Source: Acidobacteriota bacterium
GTDB taxonomy: Bacteria > Acidobacteriota > Terriglobia > Terriglobales > Acidobacteriaceae
DNA: 64,000 nucleotides
NCBI GenBank assembly: GCA_018268895.1
Contig: JAFDVP010000012.1
Coordinates: 496,001-560,000 of the forward strand
Direction: 5' to 3'
Shown here: positions 1 through 8,305 of the stretch, one piece after another
Layout: each line of letters begins with the position of its first letter
Position numbering within the stretch: the first letter of the stretch is position 1
The notes under the pieces: generated by a model
Seen by the model: the letters and a program-made list of their open reading frames with translations, nothing else
What the model was told of the DNA's origin: nothing
Databases searched by the model: none
Made by a program: the position numbers and the translations under genes

Positions 1-1594
1 TATCGAAGCCTGGGTTCATGCCGGTGATCAGGCTGGGCAGGCGGCCAAACATCACGGCCGCGCATACGAGCACGAAGCCAAGGGCGATCTGCACGATGAT
101 CAGTCCGCTGGTGGATCGGGAACGCATAGTGGCAGCAGCCTCTCGCCCCTTCAACGCAGTAAGCAGGTCGAGTTTCCACGCGGCACGAATAGGCATGAGC
201 GAAGAGATAATGGTCGCCAGCACAACGAGAACGGCGAGATAGCAGAACACTAGCCAATTGGGGTGAATCATCAAGACACTTCTGGCCCGGCTGGCGTTGA
301 TGACATTCATGATCATCAGTGGGACGCGGTAGACAAGCAGGATGCTGAGTGCCCCGCCGACGGCAGCTGTCATCAGGCTCTCGGCCAGAAGCATGCGGGC
401 GAGCTGTCCGCGTCCAGCACCAAGCGCCAGACGAACGGCGATCTCACCGCGTCGCGTAACGGTGCGCGAGAGAAAGAGCATCGTCACGTTACAGCATGCC
501 AGCAGCAGAATGAGCGTGAGCGGCCCCAAGATGAAGATCATCATCGCGACCACGCGATCGCGAATGGCAGGATTTTCGATGAACGATCCGTTGGTAAGGA
601 CGAGAACCGTTTTGCGATTGAAGGCAGAGACCTGACGCTTGACGTAGGCGCGGTCCTGCTGGCTCATGATGGTTGATAGCTCGGACTGCGCATCGGATCG
701 AGAGAAACCGGGGCGCAAACGACCTGCTACCGCGAGCCATGGTGTAGACGGGCTGTTGAGCGAGTCTCTGCCCTGTTCGAGCATCGGCTCTGTCGTGTAG
801 GGGATGAAGACGCCGCCAGGCAGGAAGTTTGCTGCGTCTGAGGAGACGATGCCGACGACTTGGAAGAGCGAGCCGTTCAGGCGAATCGTCTTTCCGATGA
901 TGCTAGAGTCGCCGCCTAGCTCGGTTTTCCATGTGGATTCGCTGATTACAGCTATCTGTGTGGCGGAACCTCGGCTACAGTCGCCTGACGCGAAGAAGCG
1001 TCCCATAAGCGGGCGATCGATGCCGAAGACATGGAAGTAGTTGCAGGTGGCCAGCACTGTTGCGTTCGGCTTTCCCTCGTCGAGCGTTGGGGACGAGACC
1101 TGCCATGCGGCGATGTCTTCAAGGGCCTTTGAGCGGCTGCGCATGGAGTCATAGTCTTCTGTGGTGAACGAGGAGTACTGATCCTCGCGCATGAACCAAC
1201 CCGTGTAGCGTGGATAGACCTGCACGAAGCTGTGCGCGTCTTTGAGGGTTGGCGGCAGAAGAAAGAGTGAGTTCAACAGTGTGAAAACACCTGCGTTGAG
1301 GCCGATGCCAAAGGCCAGTGCGAGGATGGCCACGGCGGAGAGCAGAGGTGCCCGACGTGCCGAGCGTAGGGCGTGGAGAATGTCGTGCCAGAAGCGCTCG
1401 ACCGGGGCCCAGCCCCAGGCTTCATGCGTCTGCTCGCGGATGAGAGCGATGTTGCCGAAGGCGCGGCGGGCGGCGTGGACCGCCTCATCCGGCGGCATGC
1501 CACGTTCGCATTGTTCCTCTTCTTCGAGCTCGAGATCCGCACGCAGCTCGCGCTCAAGATCCGCATTCCGTTTGTTAATCTGCCACCATCGCAT
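1..1594 (-). CDS. ADOP-family ABC transporter permease (MacB/FtsX-like), partial at left edge
   Basis: The frame is open from an ATG at 1594 down to base 1, about 531 codons, with its C-terminal part outside the window. Translation shows a short cytoplasmic N-terminal helix region with the RRAFGN segment typical of acidobacterial duplicated orphan permeases. A first membrane helix follows at about residues 80-105, then a long MacB-like periplasmic domain (about 115-345), then the FtsX core with helices near residues 355-375, 410-430 and 450-475. These permeases are inner-membrane proteins, often with nearby PadR regulators and without a linked ATPase gene; their substrates are mostly unknown. 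The start lies one base beyond the PadR stop codon (1596-1598), so the pair is almost certainly co-transcribed and translationally coupled. Family members run to about 800-880 residues, so roughly the last third is missing. Confidence 0.9.
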   Translation of the reverse strand, partial: MRWWQINKRNADLERELRADLELEEEEQCERGMPPDEAVHAARRAFGNIALIREQTHEAWGWAPVERFWHDILHALRSARRAPLLSAVAILALAFGIGLNAGVFTLLNSLFLLPPTLKDAHSFVQVYPRYTGWFMREDQYSSFTTEDYDSMRSRSKALEDIAAWQVSSPTLDEGKPNATVLATCNYFHVFGIDRPLMGRFFASGDCSRGSATQIAVISESTWKTELGGDSSIIGKTIRLNGSLFQVVGIVSSDAANFLPGGVFIPYTTEPMLEQGRDSLNSPSTPWLAVAGRLRPGFSRSDAQSELSTIMSQQDRAYVKRQVSAFNRKTVLVLTNGSFIENPAIRDRVVAMMIFILGPLTLILLLACCNVTMLFLSRTVTRRGEIAVRLALGAGRGQLARMLLAESLMTAAVGGALSILLVYRVPLMIMNVINASRARSVLMIHPNWLVFCYLAVLVVLATIISSLMPIRAAWKLDLLTALKGREAAATMRSRSTSGLIIVQIALGFVLVCAAVMFGRLPSLITGMNPGFD

Positions 1595-1595
1595 C

Positions 1596-1964
1596 TCAGC
1601 CCTCCTTGGAGGAGGCAGGCCACATCACGCGGGCAACCGCTTCCATCATCTGCTTCCACTGCGACTCTTCAACCAGGAGCTGCTTTTTGCCCTTTTCCGT
1701 CAGCTGGTAATACTTGAACTCCCGATTGCGATCAGGAGCTGTCTCCCATTTGGACGCGACCCAGCCTCGTCCCTCCAGGCGGTGCAGCGCCGGATAGAGC
1801 GAGCCATGCTGCATCTGCAGGAAGTCGTTTGTTGTTTGCTGGATGTGCTTTCCGATCTGGTGTCCGTGGGCAGGCCCATAGAGCAGCGTCCTGAGTATCA
1901 GCATATCCAGCGTTCCCTGCAGAATCGCGGCTCGCTGCTTTCCCTGTTCTTTGACAGAAGTCAT
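1596..1964 (-). CDS. PadR family transcriptional regulator
   Basis: This 122-residue protein has the PadR winged-helix signature: GTLDMLILRTL, GxxxGHQIGKHI, then GSLYPALHRLEGRGW and a second strand ending YYQLTEKGKKQL. It lacks the longer C-terminal helical domain, so it is the short PadR type that pairs with ADOP permeases. PadR proteins are dimeric DNA-binding repressors that usually respond to small molecules or envelope stress. The ATG at 1964 is preceded by GAGG about six bases upstream, which supports this start. It is the first gene of a two-gene unit with the permease. The 243-base gap upstream (1965-2207) contains two near-copies of ATCGAATGA around 1965-2040 that could be operator half sites. 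That last point is inference. Confidence 0.93.
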   Translation of the reverse strand: MTSVKEQGKQRAAILQGTLDMLILRTLLYGPAHGHQIGKHIQQTTNDFLQMQHGSLYPALHRLEGRGWVASKWETAPDRNREFKYYQLTEKGKKQLLVEESQWKQMMEAVARVMWPASSKEG

Positions 1965-2207
1965 TCGATCCTCGATGACCGAGGGTAGTTATCCGACCAT
2001 CACCTGTCAAGAAGCAATCAGTCGACGGATCATCGAATGATGACTTCAGCCCGAGTCACTCATTGATAATGATTCCTGTGATGGAAGCAGGATAGGTAAC
2101 GAAAAGCTCTCTCTTGTTAATCAATGACTCTAAGCAGACAATTGGCATTCTAGCAATGACAGGTAAATGGATCGTCGCAGAGCAGGAGTCAAGGTTGCGA
2201 AACTGGT

Positions 2208-2969
2208 CTAGTTAATTACCGAAAGTTGCAGCGCACCGCCAACTGGCGGCACGGGCCTTGACGCCTGCCTTCTCTGCGGCGAGTAAAATCCTCCATTCGG
2301 ACGAATGCCATCAGGATGCAGCCGCTTGGTAGCGGCTGCATGGTATTGTCCGTCGAGTTCGATGCCGAGATATCTGCGATTGAGGATCTTCGCTGCCAGC
2401 AGAGTCGAACCTGAACCGCAGAATGGATCTAGAACTAAATCCTGCTTCTGCGTAAAGGCCTCGATCAGCGGCTTCAGGGCTGTTACCGGTTTCTGGGTGG
2501 GATGAAGCTTGTTGCCGGAGTAAGGCATATCGATCATGTCCGGGGTCGGATTCTCCGGGAGTGCTGGATTCCCTTTTGCCAGCAGATAGGCCTGTTCGTG
2601 CTGGTACTTCAGAAAGCGTGACTTCGATGCGTACTGCTTGCGGAAGACGAGATGGCCGACGATGTGAAAACCTGCGCTACGCCATGCGTGGAAGAACTTA
2701 TCGACCTGTGTCCAGCCGTAGAACGAGACCATAAACCGGTCCTGTTTGAGAACTCGATATGTTTCGCTGAATGCCGGTATGAGCCAGTCAGAGTTGCTGT
2801 CGTTCTGGATAGAGCGTCCATCCCGGTCTTGATACCGAACCAGGTAAGGTGGATCGGTCAGGATGAAGTCGGTGCTGTTGGCCGGCAGGCTACGCATAAT
2901 CGAGATGCAATCTCCATGAAGAACTGTATTGGTTGGAACTGAGGTTTGGTTGATTCGATTCGTCTGCAT
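2208..2969 (-). CDS. Orphan site-specific DNA methyltransferase (N6-adenine/N4-cytosine type)
   Basis: From the ATG at 2969 the protein is 253 residues. It has the catalytic motif IV DPPY at residues 39-42 and the AdoMet-binding motif DPFCGSGST at about 181-189. This order (catalytic motif first, FxGxG last) is that of the beta class. An HPTQKP segment before the AdoMet motif is typical of these enzymes. A GTG at 3011 would add 14 residues, but the ATG at 2969 has a GGAG eight bases upstream and fits the family N-terminus better. No restriction endonuclease or specificity gene lies beside it, so it is probably a solitary methyltransferase carried by the integrated element that ends at the tRNA-Pro gene. 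Target base and sequence cannot be read from the window. Confidence 0.88.
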   Translation of the reverse strand: MQTNRINQTSVPTNTVLHGDCISIMRSLPANSTDFILTDPPYLVRYQDRDGRSIQNDSNSDWLIPAFSETYRVLKQDRFMVSFYGWTQVDKFFHAWRSAGFHIVGHLVFRKQYASKSRFLKYQHEQAYLLAKGNPALPENPTPDMIDMPYSGNKLHPTQKPVTALKPLIEAFTQKQDLVLDPFCGSGSTLLAAKILNRRYLGIELDGQYHAAATKRLHPDGIRPNGGFYSPQRRQASRPVPPVGGALQLSVIN

Positions 2970-3279
2970 GATGTCGCTCCGTAGGTGGTCTCCCGATGAC
3001 TCGGGGCACACAGAGCGGAGCTAAGCGAGTGGGTCCGGCTTCCAAGGCCAAGGACCGCTTTTTCGGAGGGACCCGAAAGAAAGTTGCCGCGTTGTTTGCG
3101 GAAAGTTTGTTATGGGAGGAACCGGAAAAGCAGAGGTCTGCCGTGCCGCAGGACGCCGGGATTACCCCGAGCGCGTGCCCGAGTCAGCGGAGAACACATA
3201 CTGCTGGAGGGAACATCGACGAACGAGCAATCCAACTCTGAACCATCAGATCCTCATAGAGAAATTGCACTCATGTCAG
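2970..3279. other. Intergenic stretch between methyltransferase and LysR gene
   Basis: This is about 310 bases between two leftward genes. It should hold the methyltransferase promoter. I see open frames here but none with a recognisable protein pattern or a convincing ribosome binding site. Composition is more mixed than in the surrounding core genes. Confidence 0.4.
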
Positions 3280-4182
3280 CTAGCCATTTGCCGACCGTTG
3301 TCCGAACGCAATCATGGCATCCCGGAAAGACAATATCTGCGAACTGCGATTCTCGGTTCTCCATGCAATCGCGGTCTCAAGCTGGATGGAATCGGCGAGA
3401 GGCTTGTACAGCACATCGTCTCGCTTCATGCGGCCTGCAGAGCTTCGCATCAGCCCGATACTGCGATGAGCAGGTACGTGATCCAGCAACTCGATCAGAC
3501 TGGCGACCGGCAAAATGGATGAGGCTTCGATCCCTGTCTTCAAGAGCATCGCCTCTGTGCTGACTGCACCCGGATCGATCTGTCGCGAAACCATTACGAT
3601 CTGCTCCTTCTTTAGCTCGAAGAGTCTGACCATGGGTCTTTGCACCAGTGGATGGCTCTTGGGAAGGACCGCGATCAATGCTTCAGAGAGAATTGGATGG
3701 AAAGCTATGCCACGGCTCCTGAGCGGAAGGTCCACGACGGCTAGATCCAGCCTGCCGCGATGCAGAGCCAGCAATAGTTCTGGCGTATAGATGGTGACAC
3801 ACTCCACTGCCACTGGCTCTGATGCCTTTTGTGCCGCTTCAACAAGGGTCCTTATACGAGGAAGATTGCAAAGAGTCGAAAGACCGATTCGTAGCTTCTG
3901 CTCTTTCTCGCGATTCAGTGCATGAACCAGCGATACCGCGCGGCGGCTGTGCTCCAACGTTTTGTTCGCCTCTTTCTCGAAGATCCTTCCCGCCTGGGTC
4001 AGCCGAACCTCTCGCGGAAGACGCTCGAAGAGCTGTGCCTCAAGACTGACCTCCACAGCGCGAACCTGTCGCCACAGAGATGACTGCGCTACATGGCACC
4101 GTTTGGCAGCTCTTGTAAAACTGCGTTCCTCGGCCACGGCAAGGAAGTACCGCATCTGCCGTAGCTCGATCTCCGTCTGCAC
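3280..4182 (-). CDS. LysR family transcriptional regulator
   Basis: The N-terminus reads ELRQMRYFLAVAEERSFTRAA, a standard LysR helix-turn-helix opening, followed by CHVAQSSLWRQVRAVE and the linker. An effector-binding domain fills residues from about 90 to 300. The frame is open upstream to 4272, but LysR proteins normally begin a few residues before the ELRQ segment, so I place the start at the GTG at 4182 (300 residues). The ribosome binding site there is weak, so the start is uncertain. LysR proteins are tetrameric activators or repressors that respond to small ligands. No divergently transcribed target gene of the usual kind is adjacent; the next gene to the right is the excisionase-like protein at 4477. 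It is probably cargo of the integrated element. Confidence 0.85.
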   Translation of the reverse strand: MQTEIELRQMRYFLAVAEERSFTRAAKRCHVAQSSLWRQVRAVEVSLEAQLFERLPREVRLTQAGRIFEKEANKTLEHSRRAVSLVHALNREKEQKLRIGLSTLCNLPRIRTLVEAAQKASEPVAVECVTIYTPELLLALHRGRLDLAVVDLPLRSRGIAFHPILSEALIAVLPKSHPLVQRPMVRLFELKKEQIVMVSRQIDPGAVSTEAMLLKTGIEASSILPVASLIELLDHVPAHRSIGLMRSSAGRMKRDDVLYKPLADSIQLETAIAWRTENRSSQILSFRDAMIAFGQRSANG

Positions 4183-4476
4183 TCGCTCAACGTAAGCGAG
4201 AAAGAAAGGAACGATTATTGCTTTTTCGAGCAGATCATTGCACCTAGGGCAATAATTCTGACCCAGCTGCATTGAGATTTACATGTAAGTGGATTCACTC
4301 GGATCTCCCCAAGCTTGGAGCTGGCGCTCGCTGATCCTGCCGTTGGCGAACATCGAGATTCGGAATCATTGCCGCAAACGAATTGATCTATCCGAATAAG
4401 CATCGGTCCGTCGAGTGATTTATCAGTAGTTTCTGATCTGTTGGTGCTCGACAAACTCCAAATCCGGTGAATAGAA

Positions 4477-4692
4477 ATGCTGGCAGATACCTTTACATTT
4501 GAGCCGCTGATTTCGGCGGTCGAAGCCGGGGAACTCCTCGGAATTCATCCTGTGACTGTCCTCAGGTGGGCCAGGGAAGGAAAAATTCCGCATCGAAAAT
4601 TGGGCAGAAAAGTAAAATTCCGCAAATCAGAACTTGATTACTGGCAAACAAACCTCCACACTGACAGTGCCGTTCGTGTCGCCCAACCCTAA
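4477..4692 (+). CDS. Excisionase-like helix-turn-helix protein
   Basis: This 71-residue protein matches the MerR-like winged HTH of excisionase-family DNA-binding proteins: a segment SAVEAGELLGIHPVTVLRW, then REGKIPHRKLGRKVKF and SELDYW. Such proteins bind the ends of integrated elements and bias tyrosine recombinases toward excision. The stop is 13 bases before the integrase ATG, so the two are one unit. The coding sequence is visibly richer in A and T than the core genes around it, in keeping with acquired DNA. About 290 bases upstream (4183-4476) hold no recognisable gene and probably carry the promoter. Confidence 0.82.
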   Translation: MLADTFTFEPLISAVEAGELLGIHPVTVLRWAREGKIPHRKLGRKVKFRKSELDYWQTNLHTDSAVRVAQP

Positions 4693-4705
4693 AAGGAGAA
4701 GGCAC

Positions 4706-5949
4706 ATGAACTTACAACGAGCACGCTATCAGCAAGGTTATTTGACAACTGAACGCAGAAGTAAGGGTTCTCCGGTTTGGATTTATCGCTGGCGCGAGAA
4801 AGATCATCGCGGCCACTTTTCCCGACGGAAGCAGATCGTGGGATCGAAATCCGATCTTCCTACTAAAGCCGACGCCCTCAAAGCAGTTGAGGGGCTGCGG
4901 CTGGAGATCAATGTAGAAACGGGATGTGGAAGTTTGGGCTCTATGAAAGTGAATGAGCTCATTGAGCATTTTCGGAGAACCGAACTCGCCGACAGCAACA
5001 AGAAGAGCACTCGAACCAAGCAGGTTTATGCCCATCAGTTGGTGGACATCATTTCCCCAAAATGGGGAGAGCAGCGACTGAAGGATATAAAGCCCATCGC
5101 AGTTGAGGACTGGCTGAATCGGCAACCTGGAGCTCCCGGTTCCCGGGCTAAGACGAAGGGTGTCATGGGAGTGCTCTTTCAGCACGCGATGCGTTACGAA
5201 TGGATGGCACGAAATCCTATTCGACTCGTCCGGCAAAGCTCCCTCCCTCAGCAGGAGCAGATCGTCCTTGAACCTTTTGAGTTGGCCGCTCTTTTGAAGG
5301 AATTGCACGACCCTTTCGCCTCTTTGATTCTCCTTGCGGCTGTCACGGGTCTTCGTCGAGGCGAGTTGTTTGGGTTGAAGTGGGAAGACATCGATTTTGC
5401 CGAAGCAGAGATGCATGTTGTGCGGTCGTTGGTTGATCAGGTCGAAGGGCCACCAAAGACACTGGCGTCCCGACGTCCATTGCCTCTGTCCAAGGAGTTA
5501 GCAACTGCTCTTAAAGGATGGCGACAAAAAGCTGAGTATTCCAAACCGACGGACTGGATATTCGCGAGTCCGCTGGCACTTGGCAAAAAGCCATACTGGC
5601 CCGATGCGGTTCTCAAACGACATGTACGACCTGCAGCAGCGCGCGCCGGGATTACCAAAACAATCGGATGGCACAGCTTTCGACGAACTCTGGCACCTTG
5701 CTCCACTCTTCCGGTGCATCGGTGAAGACAACGCAGGATCTGTTACGTCACTCTTCACCGATGATGACCTTAGGCATCTACGCAAAAGCTGTCACTGCAG
5801 ACAAACGGGCCGCTCAGGACACCATCGTGTCCTTGATAACTGGCAAGGAGAAGCAGTACAGACCAAAGAGGCAGAAACCGCTTGGACCCAGATTGGACCC
5901 ACAGTTGGCCCCAAACTCAGGTTCCGATGAGGCTAAGTTGTTGAGGTAA
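4706..5949 (+). pseudogene. Tyrosine-type phage integrase, frameshifted
   Basis: The reading frame from the ATG at 4706 (AAGGAG eight bases upstream) encodes an N-terminal arm-binding region, a SAM-like core-binding domain at about residues 85-170, and the catalytic domain with the first arginine in TGLRRGELFGLKW and the HSFRRT box. It then runs into a stop near 5725. The conserved continuation, LLHSSGASVKTTQDLL followed by LRHSSPMMTLGIY with the third catalytic residue and the nucleophilic tyrosine, is in the frame one base back and ends at 5949. Loss of a single base near 5685-5700 explains this. I see no slippery heptamer there, so a dead integrase is more likely than programmed frameshifting; a base-call error is also possible. 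The gene ends one base from the 3' end of tRNA-Pro, the expected position for a tRNA-targeting integrase. Confidence 0.85.
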
Positions 5950-5950
5950 A

Positions 5951-6027
5951 TGGTCGGGACGACTAGATTCGAACTAGCGACCTCACCCACCCCAAGGGTG
6001 CGCTCTACCAGGCTGAGCCACGTCCCG
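5951..6027 (-). tRNA. tRNA-Pro (anticodon GGG)
   Basis: Read leftward, the 77 bases fold as a tRNA. The acceptor arms are CGGGACG and CGTCCCG, the D stem is GCTC/GAGC, and the anticodon stem is CACCC/GGGTG with the seven-base loop TTGGGGT, giving anticodon GGG. The T arm has the TTCGAAT loop, and CCA is encoded at the 3' end (5951-5953). It decodes proline CCC codons. Its 3' end abuts the broken integrase, so it is the probable attachment site of the element to its left. I did not find a second copy of the tRNA 3' end in bases 1-4470, so the far junction may lie outside the window or be degraded. Confidence 0.95.
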
Positions 6028-6098
6028 ACTTTTTTGCGCGCAGCCCAAGCAGACTGCGGCGGGGTTTTGTTGCAGTACTTAGTGTACACCGAGCAGAC

Positions 6099-6371
6099 TT
6101 ACTGCGCAGGCGGTACGTATTCCTTGGGCAACGCACCACCCTCACCAAAGAAGAACTCGTTCATCTGTTCGACCAGGAACTCCTGCGCTTCGCGGGTCCA
6201 GGGCTGAAGGCGGTACTCGTTCAGCAGCATCTTCTGGCGCTCGACCCACTCACCCCATGCCTTCTTCGATACGTTCTTGTAGATCTTCTGGCCGAAATCG
6301 GAGTCGAAGGGCGGCTCGTCGAGCCCCTCCATCTCCGCCTTGTACTTCGTGCAAAACACCATATGCGCCAT
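6099..6371 (-). CDS. yggX: Fe(2+)-trafficking / oxidative damage protection protein YggX
   Basis: The 90-residue product matches the YggX family along its whole length: MVFCTKYKAEMEGLD near the N-terminus, a central GQKIYKNVSKKAWGEW, then QKMLLNEYRL and FLVEQMNEFFFGEG. Family members are small cytosolic proteins that limit labile iron and protect iron-sulphur enzymes from superoxide. The conserved cysteine near residue 7 is present. The start at 6371 has AAGGAG eleven bases upstream. The gene lies just upstream of tRNA-Pro on the same strand and marks the return to core chromosome. Confidence 0.93.
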   Translation of the reverse strand: MAHMVFCTKYKAEMEGLDEPPFDSDFGQKIYKNVSKKAWGEWVERQKMLLNEYRLQPWTREAQEFLVEQMNEFFFGEGGALPKEYVPPAQ

Positions 6372-6466
6372 TCGCTCGTCGAACTCCTTCCAACCTCTCC
6401 ATTCTACGACGAGCTATCGATCGCCGCTCCACAGGCAAGGCACACATCCAACGGAGGCGATACGGT

Positions 6467-6604
6467 TCACTCCGGATAGTTGTTTTCTTCCTCTTCAAGG
6501 TCAACGGTGGCGGCTACAAGGCAAGGAGAGACAAACAGCGCCACGAACAACAAAAGCACGATCAACGTGTGAACCATCGCGAGTCTCTTTTCGCGGAGAG
6601 TCAT
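6467..6604 (-). CDS. Small single-span membrane or secreted peptide (45 aa)
   Basis: A short frame starts at the ATG at 6604 and ends with TGA at 6467. It begins MTLREKRLAMVHTLIVLLL, so a basic start is followed by about 20 hydrophobic residues, then a short acidic tail ending in four glutamates, two asparagines and YPE. The layout is that of a small inner-membrane or exported peptide. A purine-rich GGGAG sits very close to the first ATG; a second in-frame ATG at 6577 would give 36 residues. It lies on the same strand as yggX, 95 bases upstream of it. No family is recognised. I favour a real gene because the hydrophobic and charged blocks are clean and no other frame explains the segment. Confidence 0.55.
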   Translation of the reverse strand: MTLREKRLAMVHTLIVLLLFVALFVSPCLVAATVDLEEEENNYPE

Positions 6605-7050
6605 CTCTCCCGACACTCACTTGATCGGCGTCATACGCGGAACAAATCATGCAGTCACGCGCTCGTCGGTTCTCTTTCGTAACATGCCCTCTGGTTCTTC
6701 GGCATTTCACTCCTGAACGTGAAAAGGCCGCCCGGCAACAGGGCAGCCTTTTCTTTAGGGAGAATAGTTCCAACGGAGGCAAAGCCATCAGAACTTTCTG
6801 GCGAAATACTATGTTTGGCAAAATGGTGTGTCAAGGCTTAAAGGTCATCCCCGTAAACCACAGCATTATCTATACTTAAGATGTTAACCATATCAATAAC
6901 ATAGTAATCAAATTTCTCTTTTTATTCGCTTTTCAGTACCCGCGTAATCGTTAAACCATCATTGAATCATGTGGTTAGCTTTTCATTTGCACCATGCGGA
7001 GTGCAGGTTTCCCCGCCAACCGAGGCAGCAGGATGATTTGTAGCACCTAA
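6605..7050. other. Intergenic region with one terminator-like hairpin
   Basis: About 450 bases hold no gene I can support. The left part carries the hairpin at 6722-6752. The part from about 6830 to 7000 is AT-rich (TTAAGATGTTAACCATATC and similar) and probably contains a promoter for the leftward small peptide and yggX unit or for something not resolved here. Confidence 0.4.
6722..6752. terminator. Bidirectional terminator-like hairpin
   Basis: AAAAGGCCGCCC pairs with GGGCAGCCTTTT across a seven-base loop, with one C-A mismatch. The A and T runs at both ends make it suitable as an intrinsic terminator in either direction. Genes on both sides run leftward, so it most likely closes the transcription unit of the DUF6599 gene (7051-8205). 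An attenuator role cannot be excluded, but I see no convincing leader peptide. Confidence 0.6.
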
Positions 7051-8205
7051 TTATCGTTGTCCGGATCCGTCGGTATGAATGGCAGCCGGACTACCGCTCA
7101 GATCGATACGAAGGAATTCCGGCTCGGCGGCCGCCGGCTTACCTTGCATAACCCGGATCGCCGCACGTCCTGCCCCTAGAGAGATGCCAAGCACAATCGC
7201 GCCCAGTGCCCCGAAACCGCAGAAGATCGCGATGCTGGAGAGCAGGCTGTACGTCTTTCTGACCTCGGCGTGAAATTCGAGAGGCATCTGCTTGTTCCAG
7301 GTGACTTCCGTCCTCGGATGAATGCCTTCCAGCAAAGCTTTTGCCTCAGTGAGTTGCCAGGCCCCTGAGGTCATCAGGACCAGGGGTCCTTCGCGGCGCA
7401 GCACGACCGTTCCATCGGATGAGCCGTGCTTGTGCACCTCATCTTCAATGGCGCGTAGCCGGTCGCCGGCGATCTGCGGTGTAGGGTACAGCAGCATCGT
7501 CAGCAATCCCTTGCCGACATATTTCGCGGTAATCGCCTCAGCCGCCTTATCGAAGCCGAGAATCGCGCCCGGCAGTACACCGCCCATCGTCTCGTAGCTC
7601 ACTGGCCCCAACGCATACTTTACCGACTCGCGTTCCAGCCCTTTTTCAGGGAGGTAGGTGGGGAGCTGAGGAGGAAGCCCCTTAGGGCCAGCAACCTTTG
7701 GCAGCCGGGCTTCAATCGCCGACAGCAGAGACTCGGTTTTAGCCCCACGCATTCCACGGGCTTCAACTAAGCTGGTGCCGCTGCGGAAGAGATAGCCTTC
7801 CGCACCTGCGCTCGTCTCGTTACCCAGCCCTACGCCGCGATAGCTCGAACCCGGCCGCTGATAGAAGCTGTAGGCTGCATGAGCTCCGGTTGCGTCGACA
7901 AACTGCCTTGCCGTCACGGTGACTGAGGGGCCTGTGCTGCCTGCACGATAGACTCCATGCTCTTCGCGCTTCAGGCCATCTTCGGTAAGAACGATATCGG
8001 TCTTTGGGTCTGCCTTGGCGTCTGTCACCGCAGGCGAGGGACTATCAGGCTGCCGCGCCCATTCGCCAACCTGTTGCGGAAGCAGAGGCGCGGGAGGTTC
8101 CACCAGCGTTGTCTTCGTATCCTGCCCGTAACCTGTAACCGCTATGCCCGCAACCAGTGTCAATACCAGTTGGCGCGTCAATAGAAGAGACCTTCGCTGC
8201 ACCAT
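7051..8205 (-). CDS. DUF6599-type secreted/membrane protein of unknown function
   Basis: The 384-residue product starts with a signal peptide (a basic MVQRRSLLLTRQ, then a hydrophobic core ending near GYGQ). A globular extracytoplasmic region fills about residues 30-310, a membrane helix lies at about 318-345 (SIAIFCGFGALGAIVLGISLG), and a short cytosolic tail follows. The central part, with repeated YLFRSGTSLVEARG-like segments, resembles the acidobacterial DUF6599 family, whose role is not known. The gene lies 100 bases after the amidase gene on the same strand, so it may be part of the same envelope-related unit. The gap holds a short 7-bp inverted repeat at 8248-8264. The functional call is only at family level. 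Confidence 0.75.
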   Translation of the reverse strand: MVQRRSLLLTRQLVLTLVAGIAVTGYGQDTKTTLVEPPAPLLPQQVGEWARQPDSPSPAVTDAKADPKTDIVLTEDGLKREEHGVYRAGSTGPSVTVTARQFVDATGAHAAYSFYQRPGSSYRGVGLGNETSAGAEGYLFRSGTSLVEARGMRGAKTESLLSAIEARLPKVAGPKGLPPQLPTYLPEKGLERESVKYALGPVSYETMGGVLPGAILGFDKAAEAITAKYVGKGLLTMLLYPTPQIAGDRLRAIEDEVHKHGSSDGTVVLRREGPLVLMTSGAWQLTEAKALLEGIHPRTEVTWNKQMPLEFHAEVRKTYSLLSSIAIFCGFGALGAIVLGISLGAGRAAIRVMQGKPAAAEPEFLRIDLSGSPAAIHTDGSGQR

Positions 8206-8305
8206 AAAGCACCTGCCCTGCTAAAGGCCAGATTACACCAGCACGATCGAACTCCGCGAGTTCGCCGGTCACAGCATCACTGACAGGTTTTGACGAGAGA
8301 CGAGC

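Noticed and set aside
2996..3241. Possible small basic gene on the plus strand between methyltransferase and LysR genes
   Set aside because: No recognisable pattern, overlaps the methyltransferase start region, and competing frames of similar length exist.
1..4470. Second copy of the tRNA-Pro 3' end as the far attachment site of the element
   Set aside because: I looked for the GGGACGACTAGATTCGAAC sequence and did not see it by eye; it may be outside the window or degraded.
5640..5730. Programmed -1 frameshift to produce full-length integrase
   Set aside because: No X XXY YYZ slippery heptamer or evident stimulatory structure is visible at the joint; a one-base deletion explains the sequence more simply.
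6649..6879. Leader peptide plus attenuator upstream of an amino acid gene at 6722-6752
   Set aside because: The downstream plus-strand region has no biosynthetic gene and the short frames show no residue clustering; a plain terminator is simpler.
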